Assembly: GCA_018669475.1 (NCBI GenBank)
Contig: JABHCC010000124.1
Coordinates: 101,362 to 165,361, forward strand
DNA length: 64,000 nt
Reading direction: 5' to 3'
DNA from: Bacteroidota bacterium
Lineage (GTDB): Bacteria > Bacteroidota > Bacteroidia > Bacteroidales > UBA12481
The translations under genes were made by a program, and so were the position numbers. The notes below the pieces were generated by a model that saw nothing but the letters and a program-made list of their open reading frames with translations, was not told the origin of the DNA and ran no database searches. Below, piece by piece: positions 9,669-19,111 of the stretch (its first letter is position 1; each line of letters begins with the position of its first letter).

Positions 9669-11264
9669 ATGTCTGTTAATATTAATGATTGGAAGGTTGA
9701 AGATCTGGCTTTCTGGAAAGAAAAAGGCTCAAAAATTGCCACGCGCAATATTTTGATTTCTATTCCTTCTCTACTACTTGCTTTTGCAGTGTGGATTATG
9801 TGGGGAATCATTATTACGAAGATGAAAGAGTTCGGCTACAACTTTGGTATGCTGGAAGGCATCTCGGATGCTCTCAGAGCTGATAAACTTAAAGAAATCA
9901 ATAGTTTATACTATACATTGCCTGCAATTGCAGGACTGGCAGGTGCTACTCTGAGAATTCCGAATTCCTTTCTGATCGGACTAGCCGGAGGAAGAAATGT
10001 AATATTTGTGACTACTCTTCTGCTAATAATTCCGGTTGTTGGTGTTGGATTGGCTCTAAGGGATATTAATACTCCATATATGGTCTTTGCCGCTATGGCT
10101 TTACTGTCAGGATTTGGAGGTGGAAACTTCGCGTCCTCAATGAGTAATATAAGTTATTTCTTCCCAAAAAGAGTGCAAGGGACTTCACTAGGTTTCAATG
10201 CAGGAATAGGTAATCTGGGTGTTGGTATTATGCAGAAAACCATACCTCTGGTAGTAGGTCTGACTCTTTTCAGTGCTGTTGACAGGGATGGAAGTGTCAT
10301 TTCTTCAGGTGCTCTTACCGGTATTCAAAATGCAGGTTGGATATGGGTTCCCTTTCTTGTGATTTGTTCAATTGCTGCATTCTTTGGCATGAATAATGTG
10401 ATCACCGGAACACCAAAACTACCTAATACTCTGCAGGGATTAGGTAAAACCTTTTATATGGTACTTCTGGGGCTCATTGCTGCGGGAATCGGTGCTTATT
10501 TCCTGGTCGGATTAAAAGTAAATATGTGGATTGTTCTTCCGGTAGTTGTTATCCTGACTATTCTGTTAATGAAATATGCCACACCAGGTGAGATCAAGAC
10601 AAATCTGGAGGCTCAGTTTTCTATTTTCAAGGATAAGCATAATTGGATTATGACTATTATTTATACCATGACTTTTGGATCCTTTATCGGATTTTCCGCT
10701 GCTTTTCCAAAATTATGTCAGGATATCTTTGTTTACAGCGATGCTGTTAATCCTGAATTTGTCAATCCAAATGCACCTAACTTTCTCATGTGGGTGTTTC
10801 TGGGACCAGTGATTGGGGCCTTGATCCGTCCGGTGGGAGGCTGGTTGTCAGACAAAGTGAATTCTGGTTCGAGAGTAACAACAATCAGTACAATATTCCA
10901 GATTATTGCTGCTCTGGCAGTAGCCTATTTCATCAAAGAGGCGAAACAAAGCCCAAATCCTGAAGATTATTGGTGGCCATTCTTTGCCTGTTTTATGATT
11001 CTTTTCGCTACAACAGGTATTGGTAATGGATCAACTTTTCGTTCAATACCTTATATCTTCAGTCAAAAACTGGCAGGGCCTGTTTTAGGCTGGACCTCAG
11101 CAATTGCTGCTTATGGAGCATTTATTATTCCCAAAGTATTTGGTGCACAAATCTCTGCAGGAACTCCGGAGTATGCATTGTATGGATTTGCTCTTTATTA
11201 CCTTCTTTGCCTTGGGCTCAATTGGTATTATTATGATCGCCGGAATTCTGGTATCAAATGTTAA
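9669..11264 (+). CDS. Second NarK-type nitrate/nitrite transporter
   Basis: A 531-residue major facilitator. The start at 9669 (MSVNINDWKVEDLAFW) is chosen because an upstream in-frame ATG at 9615 lies inside the first narK gene. Nitrate signatures are clear: GFGGGNFASSMSNISYFFP and GFNAGIGNLGVG after helix 4, and TGIGNGSTFRSIPYIF near helix 10. The family contains NarK1-type (nitrate/proton symport) and NarK2-type (nitrate/nitrite exchange) members, and operons often hold one of each; which is which cannot be decided by eye. This copy has an extra 60-residue loop with hydrophobic segments between helices 6 and 7 (VLLGLIAAGIGAYFLVG), so it may have 14 helices. Four bases separate it from the next gene. 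Confidence 0.9.
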   Translation: MSVNINDWKVEDLAFWKEKGSKIATRNILISIPSLLLAFAVWIMWGIIITKMKEFGYNFGMLEGISDALRADKLKEINSLYYTLPAIAGLAGATLRIPNSFLIGLAGGRNVIFVTTLLLIIPVVGVGLALRDINTPYMVFAAMALLSGFGGGNFASSMSNISYFFPKRVQGTSLGFNAGIGNLGVGIMQKTIPLVVGLTLFSAVDRDGSVISSGALTGIQNAGWIWVPFLVICSIAAFFGMNNVITGTPKLPNTLQGLGKTFYMVLLGLIAAGIGAYFLVGLKVNMWIVLPVVVILTILLMKYATPGEIKTNLEAQFSIFKDKHNWIMTIIYTMTFGSFIGFSAAFPKLCQDIFVYSDAVNPEFVNPNAPNFLMWVFLGPVIGALIRPVGGWLSDKVNSGSRVTTISTIFQIIAALAVAYFIKEAKQSPNPEDYWWPFFACFMILFATTGIGNGSTFRSIPYIFSQKLAGPVLGWTSAIAAYGAFIIPKVFGAQISAGTPEYALYGFALYYLLCLGLNWYYYDRRNSGIKC

Positions 11265-11268
11265 TTAA

Positions 11269-11688
11269 ATGGAAGAAGAAGGATTTAAATATTGGCTTAC
11301 AGACCATGAGGATATGAGATCTCCGTTTCCAAAGCATATGCATGAAGAACTGAGATCTCAAACTACGCAGAGATTTTCTGAATGGATTCACACAGTGGGA
11401 AAAGAAGGAATGTCACAGCTTAAGGAAACTGAGATAGTGGAGATGTTTGAAATGTTTCTTTTTAATGTGGGATTAAGTCTGACCTCAGATCCTGATCAAC
11501 AAATAACCATCACTTACCCCTTAATGCCACGATGCGGAGATGAAGTTGATGATATCAATAATGGACTATCATCTGTTACTCATCGCAAGATAATCGAAAA
11601 GGATGGAGAAAAAAGACAACTGCAACTTGTTCTAAAAACACAGTCGGGGGGGAAGTCCTGGCAGACAGAATTTGAATTACCCGCTTAA
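11269..11688 (+). CDS. Small soluble protein of unknown function in the nar operon
   Basis: A 139-residue protein I do not recognise. No signal peptide, membrane segment or cysteine cluster: the only cysteine is in MPRCGDEVDD near residue 86. It is acidic, with an alpha-helical first half (HEELRSQTTQRFSEW, EIVEMFEMFLF) and a beta-rich second half (QQITITYPLMP, KRQLQLVLKT). It sits 4 bases after a nitrate transporter gene and directly before the cytochrome gene (stop codon and next ATG adjacent), so it is certainly co-transcribed. It could be an assembly factor or cytoplasmic regulator for the transporters or nitrate reductase; that is inference from position only. Confidence 0.75.
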   Translation: MEEEGFKYWLTDHEDMRSPFPKHMHEELRSQTTQRFSEWIHTVGKEGMSQLKETEIVEMFEMFLFNVGLSLTSDPDQQITITYPLMPRCGDEVDDINNGLSSVTHRKIIEKDGEKRQLQLVLKTQSGGKSWQTEFELPA

Positions 11689-12540
11689 ATGCAATATACG
11701 ATGATAAGACTTTTATTGCTTTTTATTATGGCTTCTTTTTTGGGAAAGCCTGCCTTTGCCCAATCGGGTGAAGAAATATTTACAAAGAACTGTATTGCTT
11801 GCCACACGATTGGCAGTGGTGACAGAGTGGGACCAGATCTAAAAGGAGTGGAACAGAAACGGTCAGTTGATTGGATTGGACAATTTATTCTTTCATCAGG
11901 GAAACTAATTGAATCTGGTGATAAGGATGCCATTGCCAATTTTGAGAAGTACAATAAAATCAAAATGCAGGACTTTAAATTCTCGGCTCCTCAATTATCT
12001 GATCTAATTAATTATATAGTATTAGCCGGAGGGGGTGAGATCCCTGCTCCTGAAATCGAAGAGATTGAATTGACGCCTGAGCAGAAGGCCATACTTCTAC
12101 CTCTTGGTTCCCGATTATTTGAAGGGATGGACAAATTTGATGAAGGAGGTGTCTCATGTTTTTCTTGTCATAATGTGAGCTATGAAGGAATGAAGCAGGG
12201 GGGAAGTCTGGGAACAGATCTGACCAATTCATTTACTAAGTATAACGGGGCTGCAGGATTGAAAGGGTTTATTGCAACACCCTCATCCGCTATAATGGAG
12301 GTAGAATATACCAGGCATCCTCTTACACAGGAAGAGATTACGAGTTTGGTGGTATTTCTCGAAGATGCAAACGGAAATGGAACTTCAGATTTTGAATCAA
12401 CCTTTCTGCTTGTTGGAGGCATTATTCTTTTTTGCCTCATGATTTTCGTAATCATGATCCTGTGGAGTGAGAAAAAGCGCAACGGCATCAACTCAAAAAT
12501 ACATAGCCGGCAACTAAAAGTAAAACATCCTAATCAGTAA
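11689..12540 (+). CDS. Membrane-anchored dihaem cytochrome c (NarC-like position)
   Basis: A 283-residue exported protein: signal peptide 1-24 (ending AFA-QSG), a first cytochrome c domain with CIACH (35-39) and a probable Met ligand at 93, a second with CFSCH (157-161) and a candidate Met at 203, then a C-terminal membrane helix (238-259) and a short basic cytoplasmic tail. The periplasmic domains would carry electrons between the quinone pool or a bc-type complex and a partner. The position directly before narG resembles the narC-narG-narH-narJ-narI order of Thermus, where the cytochrome works with NarI. Homology to NarC itself was not established; it might instead feed a different periplasmic reductase. 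Confidence 0.85.
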   Translation: MQYTMIRLLLLFIMASFLGKPAFAQSGEEIFTKNCIACHTIGSGDRVGPDLKGVEQKRSVDWIGQFILSSGKLIESGDKDAIANFEKYNKIKMQDFKFSAPQLSDLINYIVLAGGGEIPAPEIEEIELTPEQKAILLPLGSRLFEGMDKFDEGGVSCFSCHNVSYEGMKQGGSLGTDLTNSFTKYNGAAGLKGFIATPSSAIMEVEYTRHPLTQEEITSLVVFLEDANGNGTSDFESTFLLVGGIILFCLMIFVIMILWSEKKRNGINSKIHSRQLKVKHPNQ

Positions 12541-12550
12541 TCGTAGAAAA

Positions 12551-15500
12551 ATGAGCTGGATTAAAGACATAATATCACCCAAAACCAGAAAATGGGAAGA
12601 TTTCTATCGTAATCGTTGGCAACATGATAAAGTAGTTCGCACAACACATGGAGCAAACTGTACCGGAAGTTGCAGTTGGCAGGTGTTTGTAAAAAATGGC
12701 ATTGTTGTTTGGGAGACCCAATCGATTGATTATCCCGTTATTGATAAAAATATACCCCCTTATGAGCCTCGTGGCTGTCAGAGGGGGATTTCGGCTTCAT
12801 GGTATCTTTACAGCCCGATAAGAATCAAGTATCCGATGATTCGCGGTGCACTGTTTGATGCTTATACAGAAGAGCGCAAATCAGGATTATCCCCAACTGA
12901 AGCCTGGAAAAGTATTCAGGAAAATCCAGCAAAAAGGTCTGCTTATCAGGAAGCCAGAGGCAAGGGAGGCCTACGGAGGGTTTCCTGGGATGAAGCTCTA
13001 GAAATGATGGCAGCAGCAAACCTTTATACCGTTAAAAAGTATGGTCCGGATCGTCTGGCCGGTTTCTCCCCGATCCCTGCAATGTCAATGATCAGTTATG
13101 CTGGTGGAGCACGTTTTCTACAACTGATGGGGGGATTAGCGCTGAGTTTTTATGATTGGTATTGTGATCTTCCTCCAGCCTTTCCTGAGGTTTGGGGTGA
13201 ACAGACTGATGTGGCGGAAAGCGCCGACTGGTTTCATGCGAAGTTTATAGCCGCAATGGGCTCAAATGTAACCCAAACCAGAACTCCGGATGTACATTTC
13301 TTTGCTGAAGCTAAGCATAACGGAACCAAAACTGTTGTTTTTGCTCCTGACTTTAATGCTGCAGCAAAATATGCAGATGAGTGGATGCCCATGCATGCCG
13401 GACAGGATGGCGCATTCTGGATGGCTGTTACTCATGTAATTCTGCAGGAATACCATTACAATAAAAAAGTTCCCTACTTCCTGGAGTATGCCAAACGATA
13501 TACTGACAGTCCATATCTTATTGAATTGATTAAGACTGAGGACGGTTACGAACCCGGACAATTACTAAGAGCCGGCAGGATTAGTAAGTATGCTGATTCT
13601 GAGAACAGGGATTGGAAATTCTTGATTATCAATGAGGAAGATGGAGACCTTGTTTGCCCTGGGGGTAGTTCAGGTCATCGCTGGGACAGTAAAAAGGGTA
13701 ACTGGAATATGAATTACAGGGATACTGAAATTGGTTCAGATTATAAGCCATTACTGAGTATTCTCGACAAGCATGATGAGGTATACATGGTGAATTTCAC
13801 TGATTTTGCTGTTGAGAAAAAATCCAGCAGAGGTGTACCGGTCAGATTGATTGATACTGACAAGGGCAAAGTTCCTGTATGCACCGTTTATGACCTTATT
13901 ATGGCCCAATATGGTGTGAGCAGAGGGCTTGATGGAGATTATCCCTCCTCATCTGAGGATAAGGATTCTGCTTATACTCCGGCATGGCAGGAGATATTCA
14001 CTGGAATTTCTCAGGATAATGTATTAAAATTTGCACATGAATGGGCTGGTACAGCCGTAGCCACAGAGGGAAAATGTATGATCCTGATTGGTGCCGGTAT
14101 CAACCATTGGTATCATGGCAATCTTATGTACAGGGCCGCTATTATGACTCTGATGCTGACTGGCTGTGTGGGGAAAAATGGTGGAGGAATGAATCATTAT
14201 GTTGGTCAGGAAAAGCTAGCTCCCGTTGATTCCTGGGGTGCTCTGATGAGTGCAAAAGACTGGCAGGCTGCCCCGCGCTTACAGCAAGCTCCAATCTGGC
14301 ATTACATGAATTCTGATCAATGGAGGTATGATGGGAAACAATCTGAATACAACCCTTCTCCCAAGAATGATCTCACAGATCTTCATACTGCCGATATGAT
14401 TGTGAAGGCTGTGAAAAACGGTTGGCTACCTTTTTATCCGCAGTACAATCAGAATACTCTTAATATTACAAAAGAAGCACAGACTAAGGGCGCAGGAGAT
14501 CCGGAGGAAATTAAAAAATACTTACTGGAGAGACTTAGAAAGAAAGAAATTTCCTACTCAGTAGAAGATCCTGATAATGAGGCTAATTATCCGAGGGTTT
14601 GGTATATCTGGAGAGGTAATGCATTGTTTTCAAGTGCAAAAGGACATGAGTTTTTCAATAAACATTATTTGGGCACCCATCACAAAATCATTGCAGATGA
14701 AGTGGCTAAAGATCTTGTAAAAGATGTGAAATGGCAGGATAAGGCTCCTGTTGGGAAAATGGATCTTATCGTCGATCTGAATTTCAGAATGGATAGCTCC
14801 GCCCTGTATTCGGATATTATTCTTCCGGCTGCTATGTGGTATGAAAAGAAGGATCTGAATTCAACAGATATGCATTCTTTTATTCATCCTTTGGGGCAGG
14901 CTGTTCCACCATCCTGGGAAGCGAAAAGCGACTGGTCGATTTTCAGAGAGATTGCTAAGACGACCAGCGAGCAGGCTGTAAACTATATGCCTGAACCTGT
15001 TCTGGATATTGTAAATACTCCAATAGCCCATGATTCACCCGGGGAGATCGCACAGCAATCTGTTAAAGACTGGAGTAGAGGTGAATGTGAAATGATTCCG
15101 GGAAAAACCATGCATAACCTTGTTGTAGTTGAACGGGATTACACACGTATTTACGAGAAATTTACCAGTCTCGGCAGAGGTGCACGAAATGGATTAGGGG
15201 CACATGGAAATCCATATAAATGCGAAGATTTTTATGATAAACTACTTGAGGATAAAGACCATATTAATCTGATTGGTAAGGAGTATTATCCGGCCTTGGG
15301 AGATGATGAAGAGGCAATAAACATGATTCTGACCTTGTCGTCTGTTACTAACGGGGAATTGGCAGTTCGAGCCTATGAAAATGCAGAGCTTAGGACTGGC
15401 CAAAAACTTACTGACCTGGCTGAGGGCTACAGAAATGTGAGGATTAATTTCAAGGATCTTCAATCACAACCTAAGCGTTATCACAGCTCACCCGTCTGGT

Positions 15501-16162
15501 CAGGTGTTATTGCCGATGAGAAAACTTATTCAGGATTTACATACAATTACGAGAAGCTGGTGCCCTGGAGGACTCTTACCGGCAGGCAACATCTGTATCT
15601 GGATCATGAGCTGTATATTAAGTTTGGGGAAAATCTGCCAACCTTCAAACCTTCTCCACTACCTGCCATTTTGGGTGATCTGAAGAACTCAGAAAAAGAT
15701 AAGGATGCTATAATGCTAAATGTGCTTACACCTCATGGGAAATGGCAGATTCATACTACCTATAGTGATAATATCAGGATGCTTACACTTTCGAGAGGAA
15801 TGGTTCCCTGCTGGATGAGTGAAGCAGATGCAGAAGCTCTGGGCGTTAAAGACAACGATTGGGTGGAAGCTTACAATGATTATGGCACATATAATACCCG
15901 GGTAATTGTTAGTTCCCGGATCCCTAAAGGAATGTGCTATATCTATCACGGGAACGATAGTACATACTCATCAGTCAAGTCTGAAATGAGAGGAAAGAAA
16001 CGTGGCTCAAGCCATAACAGTATCACACGTGCCCGTCTAAAGCCCTCACTAATGGCCGGGGGATATGGCCAGTTTACTTATCATTTCAATTATTGGGGTC
16101 CGGTTGGAGTAAATCGTGATTCCTTTGTTATGGTGAGAAAGATGAAAAAAATTGAAATGTAA
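12551..16162 (+). CDS. narG: Respiratory nitrate reductase alpha subunit
   Basis: A 1203-residue molybdopterin-bisMGD catalytic subunit that reduces nitrate to nitrite. The FS0 iron-sulfur site is complete: H33-x3-C37-x3-C41 in HGANCTGSCSW and C76 in PRGCQRG. The Mo ligand aspartate is D206 in FYDWYCDLPPAFPEVWGEQTD (read around residues 200-219), as in Escherichia coli NarG D222. The substrate-channel and cofactor segments (GSNVTQTRTPD; EKAINHWYH-like AGINHWYHGN; RANAL-like WRGNALFSSAKGHEFF) follow in order. No twin-arginine signal is present (starts MSWIKDIISP), so the enzyme faces the cytoplasm. Ten bases separate it from the cytochrome gene and 21 from narH. Confidence 0.97.
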   Translation: MSWIKDIISPKTRKWEDFYRNRWQHDKVVRTTHGANCTGSCSWQVFVKNGIVVWETQSIDYPVIDKNIPPYEPRGCQRGISASWYLYSPIRIKYPMIRGALFDAYTEERKSGLSPTEAWKSIQENPAKRSAYQEARGKGGLRRVSWDEALEMMAAANLYTVKKYGPDRLAGFSPIPAMSMISYAGGARFLQLMGGLALSFYDWYCDLPPAFPEVWGEQTDVAESADWFHAKFIAAMGSNVTQTRTPDVHFFAEAKHNGTKTVVFAPDFNAAAKYADEWMPMHAGQDGAFWMAVTHVILQEYHYNKKVPYFLEYAKRYTDSPYLIELIKTEDGYEPGQLLRAGRISKYADSENRDWKFLIINEEDGDLVCPGGSSGHRWDSKKGNWNMNYRDTEIGSDYKPLLSILDKHDEVYMVNFTDFAVEKKSSRGVPVRLIDTDKGKVPVCTVYDLIMAQYGVSRGLDGDYPSSSEDKDSAYTPAWQEIFTGISQDNVLKFAHEWAGTAVATEGKCMILIGAGINHWYHGNLMYRAAIMTLMLTGCVGKNGGGMNHYVGQEKLAPVDSWGALMSAKDWQAAPRLQQAPIWHYMNSDQWRYDGKQSEYNPSPKNDLTDLHTADMIVKAVKNGWLPFYPQYNQNTLNITKEAQTKGAGDPEEIKKYLLERLRKKEISYSVEDPDNEANYPRVWYIWRGNALFSSAKGHEFFNKHYLGTHHKIIADEVAKDLVKDVKWQDKAPVGKMDLIVDLNFRMDSSALYSDIILPAAMWYEKKDLNSTDMHSFIHPLGQAVPPSWEAKSDWSIFREIAKTTSEQAVNYMPEPVLDIVNTPIAHDSPGEIAQQSVKDWSRGECEMIPGKTMHNLVVVERDYTRIYEKFTSLGRGARNGLGAHGNPYKCEDFYDKLLEDKDHINLIGKEYYPALGDDEEAINMILTLSSVTNGELAVRAYENAELRTGQKLTDLAEGYRNVRINFKDLQSQPKRYHSSPVWSGVIADEKTYSGFTYNYEKLVPWRTLTGRQHLYLDHELYIKFGENLPTFKPSPLPAILGDLKNSEKDKDAIMLNVLTPHGKWQIHTTYSDNIRMLTLSRGMVPCWMSEADAEALGVKDNDWVEAYNDYGTYNTRVIVSSRIPKGMCYIYHGNDSTYSSVKSEMRGKKRGSSHNSITRARLKPSLMAGGYGQFTYHFNYWGPVGVNRDSFVMVRKMKKIEM

Positions 16163-16183
16163 CACCAGATAAATCAGTTATAA

Positions 16184-17677
16184 ATGGATGTAAGATCACA
16201 AACTACAATGGTATTTCACCTCGATAAATGTATCGGTTGTCATACCTGTTCTGTTGCATGCAAAAACATCTGGACAGATCGTGAAGGATCTGAATATATG
16301 TGGTGGAACAACGTGGAAACCAAACCTGGTACGGGCTATCCATCAAAATGGGAAGATCAGAAAGCATATAAAGGGGGATGGAAATTAAAACCTGATGGGA
16401 AAATCACACTCATACAGGGTAGTAAGGCAAAGGCTCTGAAGAATATTTTCCACAATCCATACATGCCTGAGATCACCGATTATTACGAGCCTTATAAGAT
16501 GAGCTATGAGGAGCTTTTTACAAGCCCTCAGGGAGATGATCAGCCTACAGCCAGGCCTGTTTCTCTTATTACCGGAAAGCCAATGGATATAAAAGGCGGG
16601 CCTAATTGGGATGACGATTTATCAGGAACTCAGGATTTTGCCAGGAAAGATTCTAACCTTGAAGGTGTGCCTGAAAGTGAAAAGCAAGCTCTGTTTGAGT
16701 TGGAAAGAATGACAATGTTTTACCTGCCCAGAATGTGTAATCATTGCCTGAACCCTGCTTGCGTGGCTGCTTGCCCATCAGGTGCTATCTATAAAAGAGG
16801 AGAGGACGGAGTTGTATTAATCAATAATGAAAAGTGCCGTGGATGGAGAATGTGCGTGTCTGCATGTCCTTATAAGAAAGCATATTACAACTGGAAGGAT
16901 GGAAAATCAGAGAAATGTATTTTGTGTTTTCCCAGGTTGGAAACAGGACAGGCTCCGGCATGTATGCATACTTGTGTTGGCAGGATCAGGTACCTGGGTG
17001 TAATGCTTTATGATGCTGACAGGATAGAGGATGTTTCCTCAGCTATAGATTCAGATTTATTGAGCAGTCAGATGAGCATTTACCTTGATCCGCATGATCC
17101 CGAGGTTATAGATGCTGCTAAAGCCAATGGAATTCCTGATTCAACCCTGGAAGCAGCTCAGAAATCTCCGGTATATAAATTTGTGAAGGAGTGGGGTATT
17201 GCTTTGCCATTACATCCTGAATTCAGAACTGTACCTAATCTTTTTTATGTGCCCCCATTGATTTCTTCTATGGGTTCAGTGAAAAACGGAAGCTATAAAA
17301 CAGTTGGCGATAACCTTTGGGGTAGCATTGAAGAATCGAGACTTCCCGTTCAATATCTGGCAAATCTGTTCAGCAATGGCGATACAGATCTTATCAGAGA
17401 TATACTTAAAAAGTTGATGGTAGTAAGAAATACAAGGCGTTTGGAAACTGTTGGAGATGTAGATGCTGAACTACTGAAGGATCAACTTAAGGAAACCGGC
17501 TATACTGAAGAGATTGCCAATGATATTTACCGTTTGTCTTCCTTACCTACAATGGATGATCGAATTGTGATAGCTCCTGCCCATCGTGAGGAGGCTATTG
17601 AAATGCTCGAGGCTACTGCAGATAATAAAGGTAGAACAGGTTTTGGCAATGCTGAGATGCCAAAAAGGATTCACTAA
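16184..17677 (+). CDS. narH: Respiratory nitrate reductase beta subunit
   Basis: A 497-residue electron-transfer subunit carrying four iron-sulfur clusters between NarI and NarG. Cysteine groups: CIGCHTCSVAC (residues 17-27), MCNHCLNPACVAACP, KCRGWRMCVSACP (Trp in place of the second cysteine, as in the NarH [3Fe-4S] site) and KCILCFPRLETGQAPAC followed by CVGRIRYLG. The C-terminal NarH domain (AGDTDLIRDILKKL-like region, MDDRIVIAPAHRE) is complete. It follows narG by 21 bases and precedes narJ by 15. Confidence 0.97.
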   Translation: MDVRSQTTMVFHLDKCIGCHTCSVACKNIWTDREGSEYMWWNNVETKPGTGYPSKWEDQKAYKGGWKLKPDGKITLIQGSKAKALKNIFHNPYMPEITDYYEPYKMSYEELFTSPQGDDQPTARPVSLITGKPMDIKGGPNWDDDLSGTQDFARKDSNLEGVPESEKQALFELERMTMFYLPRMCNHCLNPACVAACPSGAIYKRGEDGVVLINNEKCRGWRMCVSACPYKKAYYNWKDGKSEKCILCFPRLETGQAPACMHTCVGRIRYLGVMLYDADRIEDVSSAIDSDLLSSQMSIYLDPHDPEVIDAAKANGIPDSTLEAAQKSPVYKFVKEWGIALPLHPEFRTVPNLFYVPPLISSMGSVKNGSYKTVGDNLWGSIEESRLPVQYLANLFSNGDTDLIRDILKKLMVVRNTRRLETVGDVDAELLKDQLKETGYTEEIANDIYRLSSLPTMDDRIVIAPAHREEAIEMLEATADNKGRTGFGNAEMPKRIH

Positions 17678-17692
17678 AATGGAGTTATAGAA

Positions 17693-18274
17693 ATGATAAT
17701 ATTTCAAAAATTATCTTCTCTTTTTGATTATCCGAAGGCTGATTATTTTGAACGAATGGATGAGGTGGAAGCTTTGATCTCCCAATTCAATGCAAAGCAT
17801 ATCCTTGCATGGAATAATTATTCTCAGATGATTCAGCCACTTACACTGGGAGATTTACAAGAAGGATTTATTTCTTCATTTGATGTTCAGGCAAACACTT
17901 CTCTCGATGTTGGCCATATCCTCTTCGGTGAAGATAAATCACGGAACAAATTCCTGATTCACCTTAAGGAAGAGCATGCAAAAGTTCATCACAATTGTGG
18001 AAGGGAAATGCCTGATTATCTGCCTAATTTGTTGGGTTTGCTGGCCATTTCTGAAGATGTTGACTTTGTTGAAGAGCTTGCCATTAGTATAATTCTCCCA
18101 GCCCTCAGATTGATGAAATCAGGAATAGGAAATTCGGGGAATCCGTACACCAGTTTGTTCGAACTTTTAATAGAATTCATAGAAGAGAAATTTCAGGGTT
18201 CCACTTTTAAGGAATACGTTCCTGTCGCCAAAACAAGTTGCAATTTTTCAAAAAGTCATTGTCATCATGGATAA
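17693..18274 (+). CDS. narJ: Nitrate reductase assembly chaperone
   Basis: A 193-residue alpha-helical chaperone of the NarJ/TorD type, which helps insert the molybdenum cofactor into NarG before membrane docking. Family features: LFDYPKADYFERMDEV near the N-terminus, the YVATFDL-like motif replaced by GFISSFDVQANTSLDVGHILFGED (residues 58-81), and REMPDYLPNLLGLLA. It ends in an unusual Cys/His-rich tail (SCNFSKSHCHHG) not typical of NarJ, which could bind metal. It overlaps narI by 8 bases. Confidence 0.92.
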   Translation: MIIFQKLSSLFDYPKADYFERMDEVEALISQFNAKHILAWNNYSQMIQPLTLGDLQEGFISSFDVQANTSLDVGHILFGEDKSRNKFLIHLKEEHAKVHHNCGREMPDYLPNLLGLLAISEDVDFVEELAISIILPALRLMKSGIGNSGNPYTSLFELLIEFIEEKFQGSTFKEYVPVAKTSCNFSKSHCHHG

Positions 18275-18995
18275 ATTAGTCGGAGTTTTATTTGTCGCAT
18301 TGCCATATGTTGCCCTGGCGATATTTATTATTGGTAGTATCTACAGGTATAAACATCAAGGGTATAAAGTCAGCTCTCTTTCTACGCAGATCATAGAGAG
18401 TAAGGTGCTGTATTGGGGTAGCCATTCTTTTCACATTGGGATAGTGATGCTATTTCTAGGGCATTTAATTGGATTTCTGTTCCCCTATACCCTTATTGCC
18501 TGGGGAGGGGTTCCGGCGAGGATTATTGCGATCGAGATTGGGGCCTTAGCTTTTGCAATATTGGCAATTTTTGGCTTATTCACTCTCTTGTTTCGAAGGC
18601 TAACCAATCCGGCATTGCTCAAGGTAACCAGCATTATGGATTACGTGATCTATTCTTTACTGATTGTTCAGGTTGTGATAGGCATAGATACCGCACTCTT
18701 ATATAAATGGGGAACATTATGGTATGCCTCATCACTTGTACCATATTTGAAATCGATATTCATCTTTTCACCTGATATTAAGACTATTGTAGACATGCCC
18801 TTTTTCGTTCAACTGCATGTGAGTCTGGCTTTTGTGATTGTTGCAATGATTCCCTTTTCGCGCCTCATGCATATTCTGGTTTTTCCCTTTGTCTTCATTG
18901 GACGTGCTGCCCAGATCTTCATTTGGAACCGCGATCCGAAAACACACCGTGGTTCACGCAAGATGTTTCAGGGCAAGGTTCCGGGAAAGAATTAG
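18267..18995 (+). CDS. narI: Respiratory nitrate reductase gamma subunit (cytochrome b)
   Basis: A 242-residue inner-membrane protein with five helices that oxidises quinol and binds two b haems. Histidine ligand candidates sit in SHSFHIGIVMLFLGHLIG (helix 2, residues 52-69) and in VQLHVSLAFVIVAMIPFSRLMHIL (helix 5). The C-terminal cytoplasmic tail has the family pattern IWNRDPKTHRGSR. It overlaps narJ by 8 bases and closes the operon; no terminator hairpin is obvious behind it. Confidence 0.95.
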   Translation: MDKLVGVLFVALPYVALAIFIIGSIYRYKHQGYKVSSLSTQIIESKVLYWGSHSFHIGIVMLFLGHLIGFLFPYTLIAWGGVPARIIAIEIGALAFAILAIFGLFTLLFRRLTNPALLKVTSIMDYVIYSLLIVQVVIGIDTALLYKWGTLWYASSLVPYLKSIFIFSPDIKTIVDMPFFVQLHVSLAFVIVAMIPFSRLMHILVFPFVFIGRAAQIFIWNRDPKTHRGSRKMFQGKVPGKN

Positions 18996-19058
18996 GGGGG
19001 GAGGTGACTGTGCCCTACGCCCTGGTAACTCCGAAAATTTAATTGTTCTGGAAAATTA

Positions 19059-19090
19059 TTTGATGTTGTACTGATTCATTCTTATCTTTA
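19059..19090 (+). promoter_or_regulatory. Promoter of the ELWxxDGT protein gene
   Basis: TTTG (19059-19062), 20 bases, then TATCTTTA (19083-19090): a two-part match to the Bacteroidota promoter TTTG-N19/20-TAnnTTTG. Transcription should start near 19095, which excludes an in-frame ATG at 19091 as start codon and favours 19112. Confidence 0.5.
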
Positions 19091-19111
19091 TTGTGGTCCC
19101 CCAAGACCAAT

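Noticed and set aside
10720..10728. TATCTTTG box inside the second narK gene
   Set aside because: Perfect octamer but intragenic, with no gene start behind it; expected by chance in AT-rich coding DNA.
14041..14229. A small plus-strand frame inside narG
   Set aside because: Out-of-frame shadow of narG codons without its own start signal.
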